A stretch of 64,000 nucleotides of DNA from assembly GCF_037392515.1 (NCBI RefSeq), contig NC_090287.1:7919501-7983500 (forward strand). The letters are read 5' to 3'. Under the pieces are notes generated by a model. It was given only the letters and a program-made list of their open reading frames with translations, did not search any database and was not told where the DNA came from. Within the stretch, counting starts at the first letter, position 1, and each line of letters begins with the position of its first letter. Below, piece after piece: positions 1-23,399 of the stretch. Origin of the DNA: Haliotis asinina (Eukaryota; Mollusca; Gastropoda; Lepetellida; Haliotidae). Position numbers and translations under genes: made by a program.

Positions 1-1140
1 GTGTTGCTAGGTAAATGCTCTATGGAATATTAATATCATTATTACTTATCTATTTGATTGTGTCTTATTTTATCCATCGTGTGAAACAATCTATGGGTTA
101 TGTACTTCACTTTTTACCGCCCATTTAAAGGCCATTTAACCAACAAACAAAATGACTCTCTTCCTTTTTCTTGCCTATTCTTTAATACGTTTTCGTTGTT
201 CCATAAATGCTGTAAATATCGGTTTCCAGTTTGCGGCTCTTATGTCAAAATTGTCAATTTTAAAGCTCCCCGTGAAAATCTTTGAGTGTGTAAAGAACAC
301 CAGACCATCGCTCCTGCTGTGAGGGCAAGCAGCTCTTCACTCCAGTGTAAGGCAAAATGAAATAAAAGTAAAACGTTTCTCGGGCATCGGCGCGTCACTT
401 TTATTCGTGTGAGTAACAATTATTTATTGCCATTGAAACAAATTAAATTTCTGATTTGGCCGCATCCCGATCCCATTTGTCCACGATAAGGATGAGTGTC
501 AGTAAGAACTAGTGTGACTGAATCTACTACTCATTAACACGTGCTAAACTTCCCAAGCTGTACTTCTAAGACCAACAAAAGGTAATTGTAAGTGCTCGAG
601 AAACATTTAATATTTCTATGCAACCTCTGTTGGGTTCTTTTTTGAATGTGCTCTTCAGTAACTATTTCACACCAGATCGTCTGCTTAAACCTGGAACGTG
701 AGAAACCATCCCTTTGAATCTTTATTAGAGCATGTTCTATGTACAAATGAGACCAGAATTTGCTGCTGCTGGGTATGATCGCCATGTATGGAGATTCATA
801 TGCCACGCGTCCTTATAATTCTGAATTAATTTCGATAACACGCTGACGTAATTGTGACATTACGTGAGAAGTATCCAGTGATATACGATCTCACATACCC
901 TTTCTGCATTATTATCATTCACGTCTTCATTTTGAGTGGTGAAAAATTGTTACCACTCAACATATTTCATGAAAACGTCTCTCAAATTCCTTACCATATT
1001 CGACACGAACCTGTCGCCCCCTTTCACAGTTTCAGGATTTAATTTCACAAAAGGGCTACCAGCACTGTCGTAAATACGTTCTGGCGTCAGTGGACCCTAC
1101 AACAATATCTACACCTGACTGAAAATCCCGCCGCACGAAA
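1..1140. other. non-coding, no recognisable feature
   Basis: Only short stop-limited reading frames with no recognisable domain, no flanking splice signals that join them, and AT-rich composition. I see no repeat family here that recurs elsewhere in the window. Confidence 0.5.
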
Positions 1141-1290
1141 CATCACGTCCGCTTCGCTGCAGTGCCATCTGGCGACAGAGTTACGTAACTTATCTGTGGT
1201 TTCGTTGGCGGGCGAGAGAGAAGCAGACGACTATTTTGCAACTTTTAATCGCTCGGTAGTAATTAACTACAGGTTTTTTTTAAGAATGAA
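1141..1290 (+). repeat. dispersed repeat, inverted partner at 50460-50610
   Basis: The stretch running through tctggcgacag, ctgtggtttcgtt, ggcgagagagaagcagacg and caacttttaa is matched in reverse complement by 50460-50610, with roughly 80% identity by eye. Both copies end next to an oligo-T/A run and a taattaac segment. No coding capacity is evident. It is probably the end of a transposable element whose body I cannot define. Confidence 0.6.
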
Positions 1291-1403
1291 GTTCAGCTTA
1301 AGACTAACCACAGGTCTTTCATATGTAATGGTTAATAGTACGAGAAAAAATTCTTTTACAATCTCTTTCCATGCCCACCTGGGTCCTGTTGCTAACAGCG
1401 ACC

Positions 1404-1465
1404 GGAGCGCTACGACACTCGTAAGTCTATGTAGACTATGGGAGTTACGACTATCGCAGCGCTAC
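1404..1465. repeat. small hairpin (inverted repeat) A
   Basis: An agcgctacgacactcgtaa arm is followed after about 20 bases by ttacgactatcgcagcgct; the arms pair at 16 of 19 positions. The right arm recurs at 1679-1697, so this is one of two related hairpins in 300 bp. Confidence 0.55.
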
Positions 1466-1633
1466 GATCGCTTTCAGGACGGTTCCCTGGTGGATGTAAG
1501 CCATGAGTCTGCTCTCAACTGGGCCGTCGAGGATCGCTAAATCAAGAACAGGTCGGACGCCCTAGACGTCTAACTGCCCACATCACATTCATACAAAAGT
1601 TAAAGATACACCAGAGCTTAGATTGTCGAAGCG

Positions 1634-1697
1634 CTCTTTGCCCTAAGACAGTCGTAAATCAATGTTACTCCGTGGCACTTACGACTATCGTAGCGCT
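1634..1697. repeat. small hairpin B, related to hairpin A
   Basis: The right arm ttacgactatcgtagcgct (1679-1697) is nearly identical to that of hairpin A. The left side has agcgct and cagtcgtaa separated by an extra 9 bases or so. Two related hairpins this close together look like termini or internal repeats of a small foldback element. Confidence 0.45.
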
Positions 1698-2388
1698 AAG
1701 ATAACTTCGAACAACCAGGCTAGCTATTCTCGAAACTATCCCTACGAACTTCTTAAGCCCATTCTCAACACACTGACTACGATCAGAGTGAAAAGAATTC
1801 TTAGGGCTACGAACGTTTCGAGAATAAGGGCCCAGGTTCTTTACTCCCATTGCCCGTACCACTTAGCTTATGTGAAAATTTCAAACGGTTCGAGGCAGCC
1901 TGATCACGCGTTCAAAAGTATATCTGCCCATTAACTCGTGTATGTCGTAATCGGAAAGATAAGGGACATCATTGATTGGTGAATCAGTGCTTAACTACCG
2001 TTTTTGATTGTTGTAACGTAAGCACAATTTCCCCTGTCAGTCATGACGAATGTGTTCGGGCCTACCATCCAATCAAATGGCGGCGGTCACGCGAAATAAG
2101 AAGCAAATACACATATCTCTATCGATTTCTCGCTACATCATTACTGAGAATAACCGTACATCTAAATAATGAATTTGTAGTAATTTTCTAATGGTTTCAG
2201 GATTCATTTCCATCTCATAGCATTATCAATACATACCCCGTCGTTTGTTTTCGTTATATGAGCTTGGTCAATGTCCTGCATTTAGTGGATCACGTTCAGT
2301 CATACACGTAGACTGGAGCGACTATGTTCCGGTGGTTTATATAGAGGTTAAAGAGTCATTTCCTTCATGAAATTGATTCACTTTCATC

Positions 2389-2515
2389 CCAGGTGCGCAG
2401 ATCGATGGTCATGCATTTGAGCACTGGATTATCTGGTCCAGACTCGGTTATTTACAGACCGCCGTCATATAGCTGGAATATTGCTGAGCTCGACGTAAAA
2501 ACTAAACTCAGTGGC
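2389..2515 (+). repeat. SINE fragment (3' half)
   Basis: Matches the 3' half of the window's main SINE: gcagatcgatg, a ggtccagactcg block, the tttacagaccgccg block, gctggaatattgctgag, then acgtaaaaactaaactca. It is 5' truncated and diverged. Confidence 0.8.
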
Positions 2516-2597
2516 TCCTTCACTTTCTTTAAATGAAGTTTTAATAATATTTCTGTAGAGATAGTCTAAAGCTACTTTAAAGATCCAATAAGAATTG

Positions 2598-2811
2598 GTC
2601 TTCAGTAACCCATGCCTGTCGTATGAAGCGAATGACGAGCTCGGGATGTCAGACTCGCTGACTTGATTGACACATGCCATTGGTTCCCAGTCGTGTAGAT
2701 CGATACTCATGCTGTTGATCACTGGAGTGTCTGATCCAGACTCGATTATTTACAGACCGCCGTCATATAACAGAAATATTAGTGATGTCGACGTAAAACT
2801 AAACTCACAGT
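2598..2811 (+). repeat. SINE copy, diverged
   Basis: Same family as 4906-5177. It starts at ttcagtaacccatgcc and ends at gtaaaactaaactcac. The central gctggaatattgctgag block is degraded to acagaaatattagtgatg, so this is an old copy. It follows the fragment at 2389-2515 by less than 100 bp. Confidence 0.8.
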
Positions 2812-3420
2812 CTTGCTTTCTCGCTCTGGACCAGATTAGCAATTAAAGCATCATCGACCTTATGATACATATTGCATTCTATTCATTCACAGTGTGGAAC
2901 TTTCATTCTATTGTATTAATACTGTTTACATCAACCATTAGGACATTTGCCAGACATTGTCCGCTCTATCAACACCTATTCATTCCTTCCCAAGGAAACT
3001 GGGTTGTTCTCATAGTTTCCTGCAAGATCTACTGCACAGGAACAAACGCAATTGCACAGGAGTGAAAGGTTCAGATCGTTTCACCTTTGATCTCCGGTGG
3101 GTCCTTCAAACATTTGTGTCCATCATCGACCTTCAATACATACTTACCGTTGCAAATTCGATATTTCTTTTAATTATTTAAGTAACCGACAAAGACTATC
3201 TAAAAAATTAAAAGGATTTGACATTTTTTTATTTTTTTCCAAATGCCGTGAACATGTACAATAAGAAATAACCCAACGTGTTTTGTCACCGTGGCCGTAC
3301 TGAAGCATAGTATTTCCCTTCTTCATTACATGCCTGACAAAGGGATGAAACAGGGAGAAGAGAATTTCAACAGTTCAAGGAACACCAACAGCATCCCTCC
3401 TTGAACATCCGGCTCAGAAA

Positions 3421-3530
3421 TGATCTTCAGTAACCCGTGCTTGTAAGAGGCGACCAACGGGATCGGGTGGTCAGGCTCGCTGGCTTGGTGGATACATGTC
3501 ATGTAGATCGATGTTCATGCCGTTGTTCAC
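3421..3530 (+). repeat. SINE fragment (5' half)
   Basis: ttcagtaacccgtgcttgtaagaggcgacc, the ggatcgggtggtcaggctcg block and gtagatcgatgttcatg are recognisable. The 3' half is missing and there is an internal deletion before the gtagatcgatg block. Confidence 0.75.
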
Positions 3531-4892
3531 ACAAGATGGAACGCTCGTTGACAAGACGTCGATGTCGCTGCAGATAAAAAGCCATCACACTTATCTGAAA
3601 AGTTAGCCTTTACAAAAGACCTTTTTTCTACACATCTATGTTGTGAGCGAAACACATGCATGTATCTACGTGTAACTGAGCAGATCAGGGCACCTGCACT
3701 TGTCTATATTTATTCAAATCTGGTACTTTTCAATAAAAATATCAAATACAAAACTGTTTTTCATTAGCTGCAGTATGTCGGAAAATATATCAAGCATCAT
3801 TCTTTCATGAATCGGTCTTAGCTATAGATACTAGGTTTGGTACTCCTCGCTGGTGTTTTCCCTTATTATTGTTGTGATGTAATGTGGAATTTCCGTTCAA
3901 TTCTCGTTGTCAGGTTAAAAGTATGTCAAACAGTACAGGTTAAAAGTATGTCAAATAGTATCATGTTTAAAGATATGGCATATCTCTAAGCATTTGTCTC
4001 TTCGAATTGTGTTCTGAAATCATCTTTGTTGACATTTTAAAGTGAAACTATACTGACACGTTTGTGTTTTAGTGCATATCATTGATTAAATCTTTGGTTT
4101 GGTGCCCACAGTTGATTGTAATTAGTATCTTATGTGCAAATAATTGCATTGATCTTTAATGTTCTTTCTTGGCATTGCAGTGAATCTGTAATGTGCTTGC
4201 AGTTCAAGTTTCCTTGGCCATTGGTCCTAACAAGGAGTTGCTATGTTTACACTACTTTGAAATCAATAGCCTTAATGTCAAGACACCAACACAAACCAGA
4301 TACGAATCTAGTCCATACTTCCGAAGAAACTGCATTTTTTGCAAATGATGTTTACCAAGGGCTAAAGAAAAGGACATAGAAGAACTGGGTGCATCTGCTT
4401 CCGATGGCAGTAGCCTTTTGTTTCGACTGAAAGAGGAAGTGAGAGTTTTAATTAACTTTTCAGCTGTACCCATACTATAATGAACAAACTTTATGAACAT
4501 AACTTCTTATTTTCTTTTATATTTATCTGTGAAATACAGTTTTGGATGATAAAAAACGTTATCCATAAAGTATGTTCAATTTTGTAATGCCAAAATTCTA
4601 AAATGCCTCCGAAAGAAGTCGTACTAAATCGTTGTGTCAAAGGAATAAGACACACGTTTGTCATCGGGGATAGTGCTGTACAAAGCCGAGAAAAATGTTC
4701 CTACAGATCTATGAGGCACGGTTTGGGTGGTTCATTTGCTGAACCCATTGAGGGCATGTCTTCAGATTCAGAGGCAAACAAAAAATTGACACCACTGAAG
4801 CACGCTTTCAAACATAAACCCTAAAATCACGAATAGAAATTATGGACTGGATCGTAACTGCTTTGTATTATTTATCTTCACGTTGATGGTTT
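3531..4892. other. non-coding; short tandem duplication only
   Basis: No gene recognised on either strand. The only structure seen is the 25-bp duplication at 3911-3960. Small reading frames at 4134-4379 and 4252-4500 overlap on opposite strands and show no domain. Confidence 0.45.
3911..3960. repeat. 25-bp tandem duplication
   Basis: The unit beginning caggttaaaagtatgtcaaa occurs twice back to back (3911-3935 and 3936-3960) with a single difference, c versus t, near the end. Confidence 0.85.
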
Positions 4893-5190
4893 CTTTTTGA
4901 AAGAACCCGTGAAGGTCCCGGGGTAGAATAGGCCTTCAGCAACCCATGCTTGCCATAAAGGGCGACTCAGCTTGTCGTAAGAGGCGACTAACGGGATCGG
5001 GTGGTCAGGCTCGCTGACTTGGTTGACGCATGTCATCGGTTCCCAATTGCGCAGATCGATGCTCATGTTGTTGATCACTGGATTGTCTGGTCCAGACTCG
5101 ATTATTTACAGACCGCCGCCACATAGCTGTAATATTGCTGAGTGCGGCGTAAAACTAAACTCACTGACTCATTGACTCTTTTTGAAAGAA
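4893..5190 (+). repeat. near full-length SINE with target-site duplication
   Basis: The body is 4906-5177. It runs from cccgtgaaggtcccggggta, through the aataggccttcagcaaccc and gtaagaggcgactaacggga blocks, to the gctgtaatattgctgagtg block and a degenerate actca tail. It is flanked by a perfect 13-bp direct repeat ctttttgaaagaa (4893-4905 and 5178-5190), the signature of LINE-assisted retroposition. Its minus-strand reading frame is an artefact that recurs in every copy of this SINE. Confidence 0.9.
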
Positions 5191-5407
5191 TGGGCCCACA
5201 CTGTCGATAATCAATGGTGTAGGATGCCGGTGTCTTGGTGTGTGTAGCTGGCGAACTGTGTTGTTGGCATGTCACTCACTATCGCAATGGCAACGCTTTA
5301 TAATCTTCAAAGAAACTTTTTGTATACGTGAAAGCTGTGACAGGTTGGCGATATGAAATAACATGATGAAAAAAGAAAAAAGTACAGAAACTTCATACTT
5401 GATGAAA

Positions 5408-5575
5408 TAAGAGCTGTGGGTAGCCTAACGGTCAAAGTGTCCGCTTTTCTCAGTAAGGACCTGAGTTTGATTTGTGGAAAAGCTATACGCGCCCGGCACT
5501 GCAGGTAACACAAACACCACATTCAATTGGCATTAAACACGTCTGTGTCCACGATGGGACAATGGCATATAAAAA
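5408..5575 (+). repeat. possible tRNA-derived SINE, different family
   Basis: A tRNA-like head is suggested by an A-box-like gtagcctaacggtcaaag and, about 40 bases later, a B-box-like gagtttgattt. It is followed by unrelated sequence and an A-rich end. No second copy is in the window, so the family and the end points are guesses. Confidence 0.4.
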
Positions 5576-7518
5576 ACAAGCAATCAAATGATGAACCTGA
5601 TAATCTAATCATACTTTGAAAGTTTTGATAAAAGCAAATGTACAAATGCAGGCATTGTCCGGCTTGTGACTAAAGAGGAAACGTTTCTACCAAGCTCGGC
5701 ATGCAGCACATAACGACTTCTTTGATAAGCATTTAAAAACGGTCTTAATTTCTCAGCTCGAACATGTCTTTTGTGGGTGACCTGAACGTGCCGTTTGTAA
5801 ATCCTGATGAAAAGTGAAAACTGCAGTGGAGATGATGATGTAATTCGCCTACAGAAACCACTAATCAGTTTAAGTAAATCAACCAGCTTCCGACAACCAG
5901 CTTCCGACGAGACGGACTCTTTTTTGTTTTTTTCCCGTATTTATGTCTTCTGTGCAATAACAGTAACAGATCAAATATTCATGAAAGAGGTCTTTCATTT
6001 CGTTGGAAAAACACACATTCTTGTTTTGTAAATTGTTGTCAACATAAACATTATCGTGCCATTCTCTGATCTATAGGTTCCATGTTTTTTGAGGGAGAAT
6101 ATGTCATTGTCTTCTTCAAACACCAAATGAAACACTCTCTTTAAATCATAATAAGTGTTAAGACTGTTATCCTCATAAATTCCCAGTTTTCGCGTAAACT
6201 GGTGTGTTTGGGTTCGGTTTCTTGTGCTGGCAACAATATGTACTCAGCCAAACGTCAATGGGATTTTGATATGGCAAATATCGAATATCTGTCTCATTGA
6301 TTTCCAAGCATACACGGCATCTCAGCGCACTCCAGAGCCACAATTACATATATCCTTTGAGAGATCAATGGGGAATGCACCTGGCTTTTTGGACATGGAT
6401 TCTTAGGAGAAGTTGTCACGGTGGAGTGATTTAATGGTGCTGGTATTGTTTCAGCCAAACAGAGACTGTTACAGTGAACATGCATCGGTCTCTTACTTCT
6501 GTTTTCTTTAGTGTTTGAAAAAAATAAACAATTGTCACAAATCTGTAAGTGAACAGGATATTGTTGAGGGCCGACAGCCAGTTTCAGTGTGCAAAGACGA
6601 CTGAACTAGGACCGGAACTGTTTGTCCCGAAACAACATTTACCATCCAAAACTGTGTTCCACAGGAGATATCGCTTGTGTGAGATCAGACGATATCTGCC
6701 AGGAGATAAATACTGCAAATCTAATGCCAGTGTTGTGTTGTTCAGAGATGTACATTTTTCATTGAAAACTAATGAAGAATGATTTTGGATGATAAATAGA
6801 ATCTCACCCTCGTGTCTACTGATATCAGTTATATCAACACTCGTTGATAAAGGTAAATATATCCTTGACATGCCTCGGATATTTGTTACGTTATTTATTT
6901 GGTATCAATAGACACTTGGGTGAGAATCTCTATTTCTGTTGTGAGATGAGCATAAACAACGCTCAAACACATAACGGTTTACCCTATTCAATGATATTGT
7001 GTGATGCTGAATAAATATAAAGAGGTATTAAAATTCAAGGTAAAGCACATGAAAATGATGACACCTACAATCACCAATATATGTTGATCAAAGTAACTTC
7101 TTCGGGTTTTTTTCCATAATGACTAAACATTTTAGGTTATTTCAATCTATGTGATATACATTTAGGACGTCTTGTTAGTGCTAATATTTCGCTGACGCAA
7201 ATTTTCCGTTCAGAAAGAAATTAGCACTTGGCGTATCTTGATCGATCACTGACCTATTAAACAAACATTATGAATATAAATACCTGTGATTAAGGGAGAT
7301 CTAGAAGAACGGCAAGCGTCGAGAAGCAAATAAGTATTGACAATCCCCCTACAAGACGTTAGAACACTGAGTAGTCAAGACAAGCAAGACGTCCTTGTAC
7401 CAGTGACGCTGAATTGAGCTCGTTATGCCCGTATGCAAGACAGACGGTGCCGCAGGCGTCGCCAGTTGACAACGACAGACGTTTGTGCAAGACGTGTCAG
7501 CAGATATTGGGACAAAAT
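5576..7518. other. intergenic region upstream of gene 1
   Basis: No coding region recognised. It holds one small inverted-repeat element (6795-6936) and presumably the promoter and 5' UTR of gene 1 in its last few hundred bases. I could not pick a convincing TATA box or transcription start. Confidence 0.4.
6795..6936. repeat. short inverted-repeat element (MITE-like)
   Basis: The arm agaatctcaccctcgtgtct with tactgatatca at the left is mirrored by tatcaatagacacttgggtg and agaatctctattt at the right, with 1-3 indels. The total is about 140 bp, AT-rich inside, with a further small palindrome atatcaacactcgttgata near the middle. The length and structure fit a miniature inverted-repeat transposable element; the family is unknown. 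Confidence 0.55.
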
Positions 7519-18679
<11,161 letters not shown>

Positions 18680-19170
18680 GCATCTAATTTGTGCAAATAA
18701 CTGGGTCGCGTGACCTCATTGACTTGCATGATGGATGTCAACGTATCGAAAGTACGTAAATGCACACTCTACATCGACTCATGTGAATTATCATCAAGAT
18801 TCATTTTTCTTTCGAAATTTAACGATTTCATGTAAGTTTAACGATGCCATCGAGCGTGGATAAATCATTTATGATTTATTTAGATATATTTTTTAAAATG
18901 ACACATCATGTCATTGTGGCCATGGATGTGAGAAAGGTTTTCATTACTCTGTGGAAAGGCCATTGTGCACTATTCAAAGACATAAGCTGTCGCAATCTTT
19001 AGAAAGCATTGTTACAATACAATTAATTGGAACACTGAGTGGTCATAATTTTATCTTACATAGCAACGCAGGTTTATCAATTACTGAAAATCAGAATGTT
19101 TTCAAATATGTACACGTCTGTATCTCTCAAGCTATCCGTTAGCACATGGCCTATCCAAGACCTAAATAGT
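18680..19170. other. 3' flank of gene 1
   Basis: Presumed 3' UTR and flank. AT-rich sequence at 18870-18900 could include a polyadenylation signal, but there is no clean aataaa close to the stop. Nothing else recognised. Confidence 0.35.
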
Positions 19171-19392
19171 CCTGTAGCGGTCATCATGCTGGACTCTCAC
19201 ACTAAAGGCAAGAATTCGAATCGCGGTGGAGACACTAAATATTTGTGATCCTGGATCTGTGCTGTGTCCTTGAGCAAGGGACTTCGTCCACATTGCACTC
19301 AGTCCACCCGGCTGTTTCAAATGGGTTGCTGAGAAGCGGATGTACTGACCTATACGGTCACGCTTACTAGCAGCTTTATAATGTGACGCAAG
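19171..19392 (+). repeat. tRNA-derived SINE of a different family
   Basis: The head contains A-box-like gtagcggtcatcatgctgga and B-box-like aattcgaatcgcggt. It is followed by a central block gtgtccttgagcaagggactt, then ccacattgcactcagtccac and ccggctgtttcaaatgggt. That cttgagcaaggacttc-like block is a conserved core I recall from widespread animal SINE superfamilies, though I cannot name the exact one. It ends near agcagctttataatgtgacgc. Only one copy is in the window. Confidence 0.6.
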
Positions 19393-19399
19393 AGAGCAG

Positions 19400-20799
19400 C
19401 ATCAATTATTATGTACTATTATTTATGGCTGTATACGTGACATACGTCTACACCTGACTCTCATTGTGGTTAAGTCGAATCTTAACGACATTTGGTGGTT
19501 ATATTGATCAGATTAGGTTTTCATTATAGCACTTTTCCCCACTTCCAGTAAATAGCGTATGTGTATTTAGAGGCATATGTTACACTAGTCTCTACCAATA
19601 CTACTTTCTTAAAGAGTAAGGCAGAAAGAAAGATCTTCTTACTTCATTTCTGGAAAGAGAATTACCTGTGTACGACCAGGTAACTGTTGGCTTCCCTTGT
19701 TAATCGTCGATCTTTGTCGTATTACTTTTCTTGTTCCTAAATGTGCATGTATGTGTTCTCTGCCTCATAGCATTCATTCACTGAATGAATAGGTATATAC
19801 CACAAAGCGTTTTGCCACTCGTAACAAAGAAGCTGACACCCATTAAATACTGTTGTAGAAATATTCAGCTTTCGACGTCACTATTCGTAACAGCGCACGG
19901 ATATCTGTGTCGCGTTGAAAAAAAATATTTGTGTTGACAATTTGTACAATGCTTTGGACTGCCTTGATACTTTTGTGTACAGATGTTTCAAATATGTTCA
20001 TGTTATGGAGAAAGGGTCACATGACGCAATGAACACTGCATCAAACTGAAGGTTGTTCACTGCTTGAGAACAATTCCTGAACCGTAAGTGAAAGTTCATA
20101 CCGAAACAAAACTCTCATTAACCTATTCAGACAATGACCTACTTTTCAGCCGGTCCGAATTTCTCCTGCAAATGTGTAAGACACCACAAACAACTCTGGC
20201 TTCACTGAATTCCAAGTCCTTGATTAATACGAAAAAGGTATTTACTAATGAATTTTATTATAGAACTTTATTAACACAGTATTTCTATGTGTTATGTCGA
20301 GGATTAGGCATCATACGTTAACTAAGAAATCACTGACTGCCCCTGTTTGATGAGGTCGTAAAATGATTCACAATGCATCCGGCTCACTGGACACACGTGT
20401 TATGTGTTTTTTCGCTTATTCAGTGTAGTTCTATAACGCACAATGTGATTCATATAATATATGTTCCCAACCAGACCGCCAAACCTTTCCGTTGGAGATT
20501 TCCACGATTTCCAGGTTGCCGTTTGTCAGAGCTCGCTGTATGACTGAGCACGCTGTACGACGTGTTTGCAGGGATTAGACAGAGCGTAGTGGTGCATGTG
20601 TTTACACTTATCAAATCATGCTAATTAATTTTAATATGTATCCAGGTAAATGAATTAGTCAAAACATTCTGGACTGGTTATAGCACTAAATTGCGCAATA
20701 GGACGGAACCCAGTAAACAGGAAACGAGACTGTTCTGTAATTATTGTTTTGACTTGTTTTTCAGCGTAGTCAGAAACACGTCACCAATGTGTTGAAAGG
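19400..20799. other. intergenic, nothing recognised
   Basis: Intergenic between gene 1 and gene 2. No frame with a recognisable domain and no repeat shared with the rest of the window. Confidence 0.4.
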
Positions 20800-20960
20800 G
20801 TGAATATGGGTTTTACAGCACTTTTAGCAACATTCCAGCAATGCCATGGCGAGGGACAACAGAAATGGGCTTCACACATTGTGCACATGTGGGGCATGGA
20901 ACCACGGCATCAATGTGACCAGCGAACCCTATAACCACTGGGCTACCCCATTGTCCAAGC
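20800..20960 (-). repeat. tRNA-headed SINE, reverse orientation
   Basis: Reverse complement of the 13882-14036 type: tttacagcacttttagcaac and attccagcaatgcc (tail), agaaatgggcttcacac, then the ggcatggaaccacggc B-box region and aaccactgggctacccca A-box region. About 160 bp, moderately diverged. Confidence 0.75.
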
Positions 20961-21009
20961 AGTGTGTGGTAGTGACGCATGTTTAACACTCATTAAGACG
21001 CATGTCCTT

Positions 21010-21055
21010 TAAAGGCCGCAACCAGCAATATTCCGGCTATGTGACAGAGGTCCAT
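21010..21055 (-). repeat. possible SINE tail fragment
   Basis: gccgcaaccagcaatattcc followed by ggctatgtgac resembles the reverse complement of the shared SINE 3' end. It is very short. Confidence 0.35.
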
Positions 21056-21060
21056 GGTGT

Positions 21061-22061
21061 AGTTAATGACTGACCTCGGGCTATTACATGTACTAATGAT
21101 AATGCCTCAACGAATAACTTTGCAGTAAATGTAATGAATTTACAGCTATTGTCCAAGGGAACAAAACATCAAACATCAACCATACGTGATTGTACATATC
21201 CCCTAGACAGGAATTTTTGGTAAATATTGCAGACAGGGAAACCGTCACTTTCTGCCATTCTAATAAATCCATGCTGGCTGCAGCTGACACAAACACATAT
21301 TCACTGTGCTTACATCGCTTATATTTTTCCGTCAACGAAGAAGAAAATGTGACTTTGTTGTGAATAGGTTCTCTTGGAAAGAACGTCAGAAAAAACTTCC
21401 ATGCAGTGTTCATGGAGACAATTGTGAGAATTCTTAGGACGACTAAATGCAGTCTGGATACACAAATAAAAGTTTGAATCACCAGGTAACGTGTTACAAC
21501 TGAACGATGACAAAATCGTAAAATTATGGGTATAAATACTACACATCCGTATATTTCTGCTGTACTCGGTTCTGATCATATATACTAAGTAACAAGTTCG
21601 GACCAAAATGAAGCTTGCCAATAGTAACAAGTCTGGAATAGGTAATTACGGGTCCCTTTCATGTTAACCTCAGAGATAACATGTTAACATCACAACACTC
21701 ACTAATCTTGTATGTATGTTTTTCCCAATTTACTAAAATGCGTAAAGCTGAGTGCAAGATGAATACTGCGTATGTTTTTAAAGAAAATGCCGTGACATAG
21801 AGATAATGTCTTGTTTGAAATGCAATAACATGAGGCCTCCCAGGAGACAGGAACATTAAGATTCTGTACTTACTCTAACGTCCATGCATATACTCGGAAC
21901 ACCATGCTATACTACGGTTCAGCAGTGTGAACCGTTTTGTATTTGCATTGTTGTCAGCAGTGACAGCCAGCTTCAGATTCAACTGTAAAGTCTCCTTTCA
22001 GAAAGCTGGACCACAATGTATTATATAATTTGTAAAGGTTCTCATAAAACCATTTGTTTTA
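21061..22061. other. intergenic, nothing recognised
   Basis: Several overlapping minus-strand frames (21093-21482, 21319-21630) show no domain and no splice logic. Confidence 0.35.
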
Positions 22062-22256
22062 TGTGAGTGAGTTTAATTTTACGCCGCACTCAGCAATGTT
22101 CCAGCTATATGGTGGCGGTCTGTAAGCAATCTTATCTAGACCAGACAATCCAGTGATCGATCTACACCAATGACATCCAAGTCACAGAGCCTGACCTACT
22201 GTTTCCGTTAGTCGCCTCTTGCAAGCATATTGAGGATCAGTTCTAACCCGGGTCGT
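22062..22256 (-). repeat. SINE copy, reverse orientation, internally deleted
   Basis: Starts gtgagtgagtttaattttac and continues gccgcactcagcaatgttcc, the cggtctgtaagcaa and ccagacaatccagtgatc blocks, then jumps to gtttccgttagtcgcctctt and ends near agttctaacccggg. The family's central ~40 bp is missing. Confidence 0.8.
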
Positions 22257-22736
22257 CACGAGTGAAATAACAAAGACATGTGCATTATGTCTCCACATTT
22301 ATACAACCGTCTTGAAAATCAGTCCACCTAATATGAACACGATAGGAAAAATATGAGAGGTTAAAACTCCGATGCTAAGAATGTTCTTCAGCACTTGCAA
22401 CGTGAAACCAGACACTCAGCCTGCACATCTCCTGAAGAGCACAGTTAACCTGCAGTAAACGTTCACTACACAGTACGTTTTCTTCCAAAGTGCAGTTTTC
22501 AACAATTTCAAACAGATGGGTGCAGAAAAAATCAGCATGTCATAATGGAACTTTTCTGACACAACTTTTGATCGATTTTAGTGATATTGGCCATGGGTGA
22601 ACTCCCGTGAATTTGGCTTAACTGTAAGTACACGAATACAAACCTTTGTGTCTTGTACTCTTTCAACATAAAATGTATGTGTTGAGTAGTTTCACAGCCA
22701 GGACAGTTTAGATATCACAAGTTACAGGATTATTTT

Positions 22737-23381
22737 TTGCAACCCCTTCCCGGGGTCGTAGGGGGCGCTGCATTTTTTAACGCTTCACCAGCTGTCTCCA
22801 CCTCTGACGGTCATGGACAAGGGCTTGGGTCGTTGCGAAGCTCTTCCCTGTCCTCTCCGCAATGTTGTCCGTCCAATGTTTTTTCTCTGCCCGTCTCTTC
22901 TTCTTCCAACTTGATCTGTCCCTTCGACAGGCCACTGGCTCTTGTCATATGACCATACCATCAAAGTTTTCTTTTCTTGACTGTGGTCAGCATACAGCTT
23001 CAGTTGTGATGTGTTTCGAATATGAGATGCTGAGTACTCTTCTATGACATCTCATTACCACTTATTGGATTTTTCTCTGCAGTTCTGCTGTAAGTGTCCA
23101 TGTCTCGCAATATTGACAGGACTAATGCATGCAGCAGCTTCAGTTGTGATGTGATGTGTTTCGAATATGAGATGCTGAGTACTCTTCTATGACATCTCAT
23201 TTCCACTTATTGGATTTTTCTCTGCAGTTCTGCTGTAAGTGTCCATGTCTCGCAATATTGACAGGACTAATGCATGCAGCAGCTTCAGTTCAGTTGACAG
23301 ACTGATGTGGACGGACAAAACCAACAGCCTGTCAATATATCGATTAATATGTGCCAGTCCCTCCGAGTGTTCTATTTTCAA
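22737..23381 (-). pseudogene. 3' end of a non-LTR retrotransposon (LINE) reverse transcriptase
   Basis: Minus strand, fragmented frames. Near 23300-23190 LLHALVLSIL and TYSRTAE resemble the LINE thumb/C-terminal block usually reading LL-VLSILLYGCETWTLTAE. Near 22900-22760 WTDNIAERTGKSFATTQ followed by DRQRWRQLV matches the typical end block of a LINE ORF2 (WTDNI-EWTGLSF-DR-RWR-LV). The part upstream is absent, so the copy is 5' truncated, as LINEs usually are. It carries an internal 140-bp tandem duplication (22995-23279). Clade not assigned. Confidence 0.7.
22995..23279. repeat. 140-bp tandem duplication inside the LINE relic
   Basis: Unit 1 is 22995-23134 and unit 2 is 23135-23279, both starting cagcttcagttgtgatg and ending gcatgcag. 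They differ only by a 5-bp gtgat insertion and one or two substitutions (attacc versus tttcc). Near identity means the duplication is far younger than the LINE decay. Confidence 0.93.
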
Positions 23382-23399
23382 ACTATGACATCTCGATTT

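Noticed and set aside
4878..5078. Recurrent minus-strand ORF beginning MINNMSIDL, also at 15197, 43450, 53344 and 2465
   Set aside because: It is the translation of the SINE body and recurs only where the SINE does; no evidence of a real protein.
7414..7518. Upstream in-frame start for gene 1
   Set aside because: Would put 35 polar residues ahead of the signal peptide; the ATG at 7519 gives a standard secretory start.
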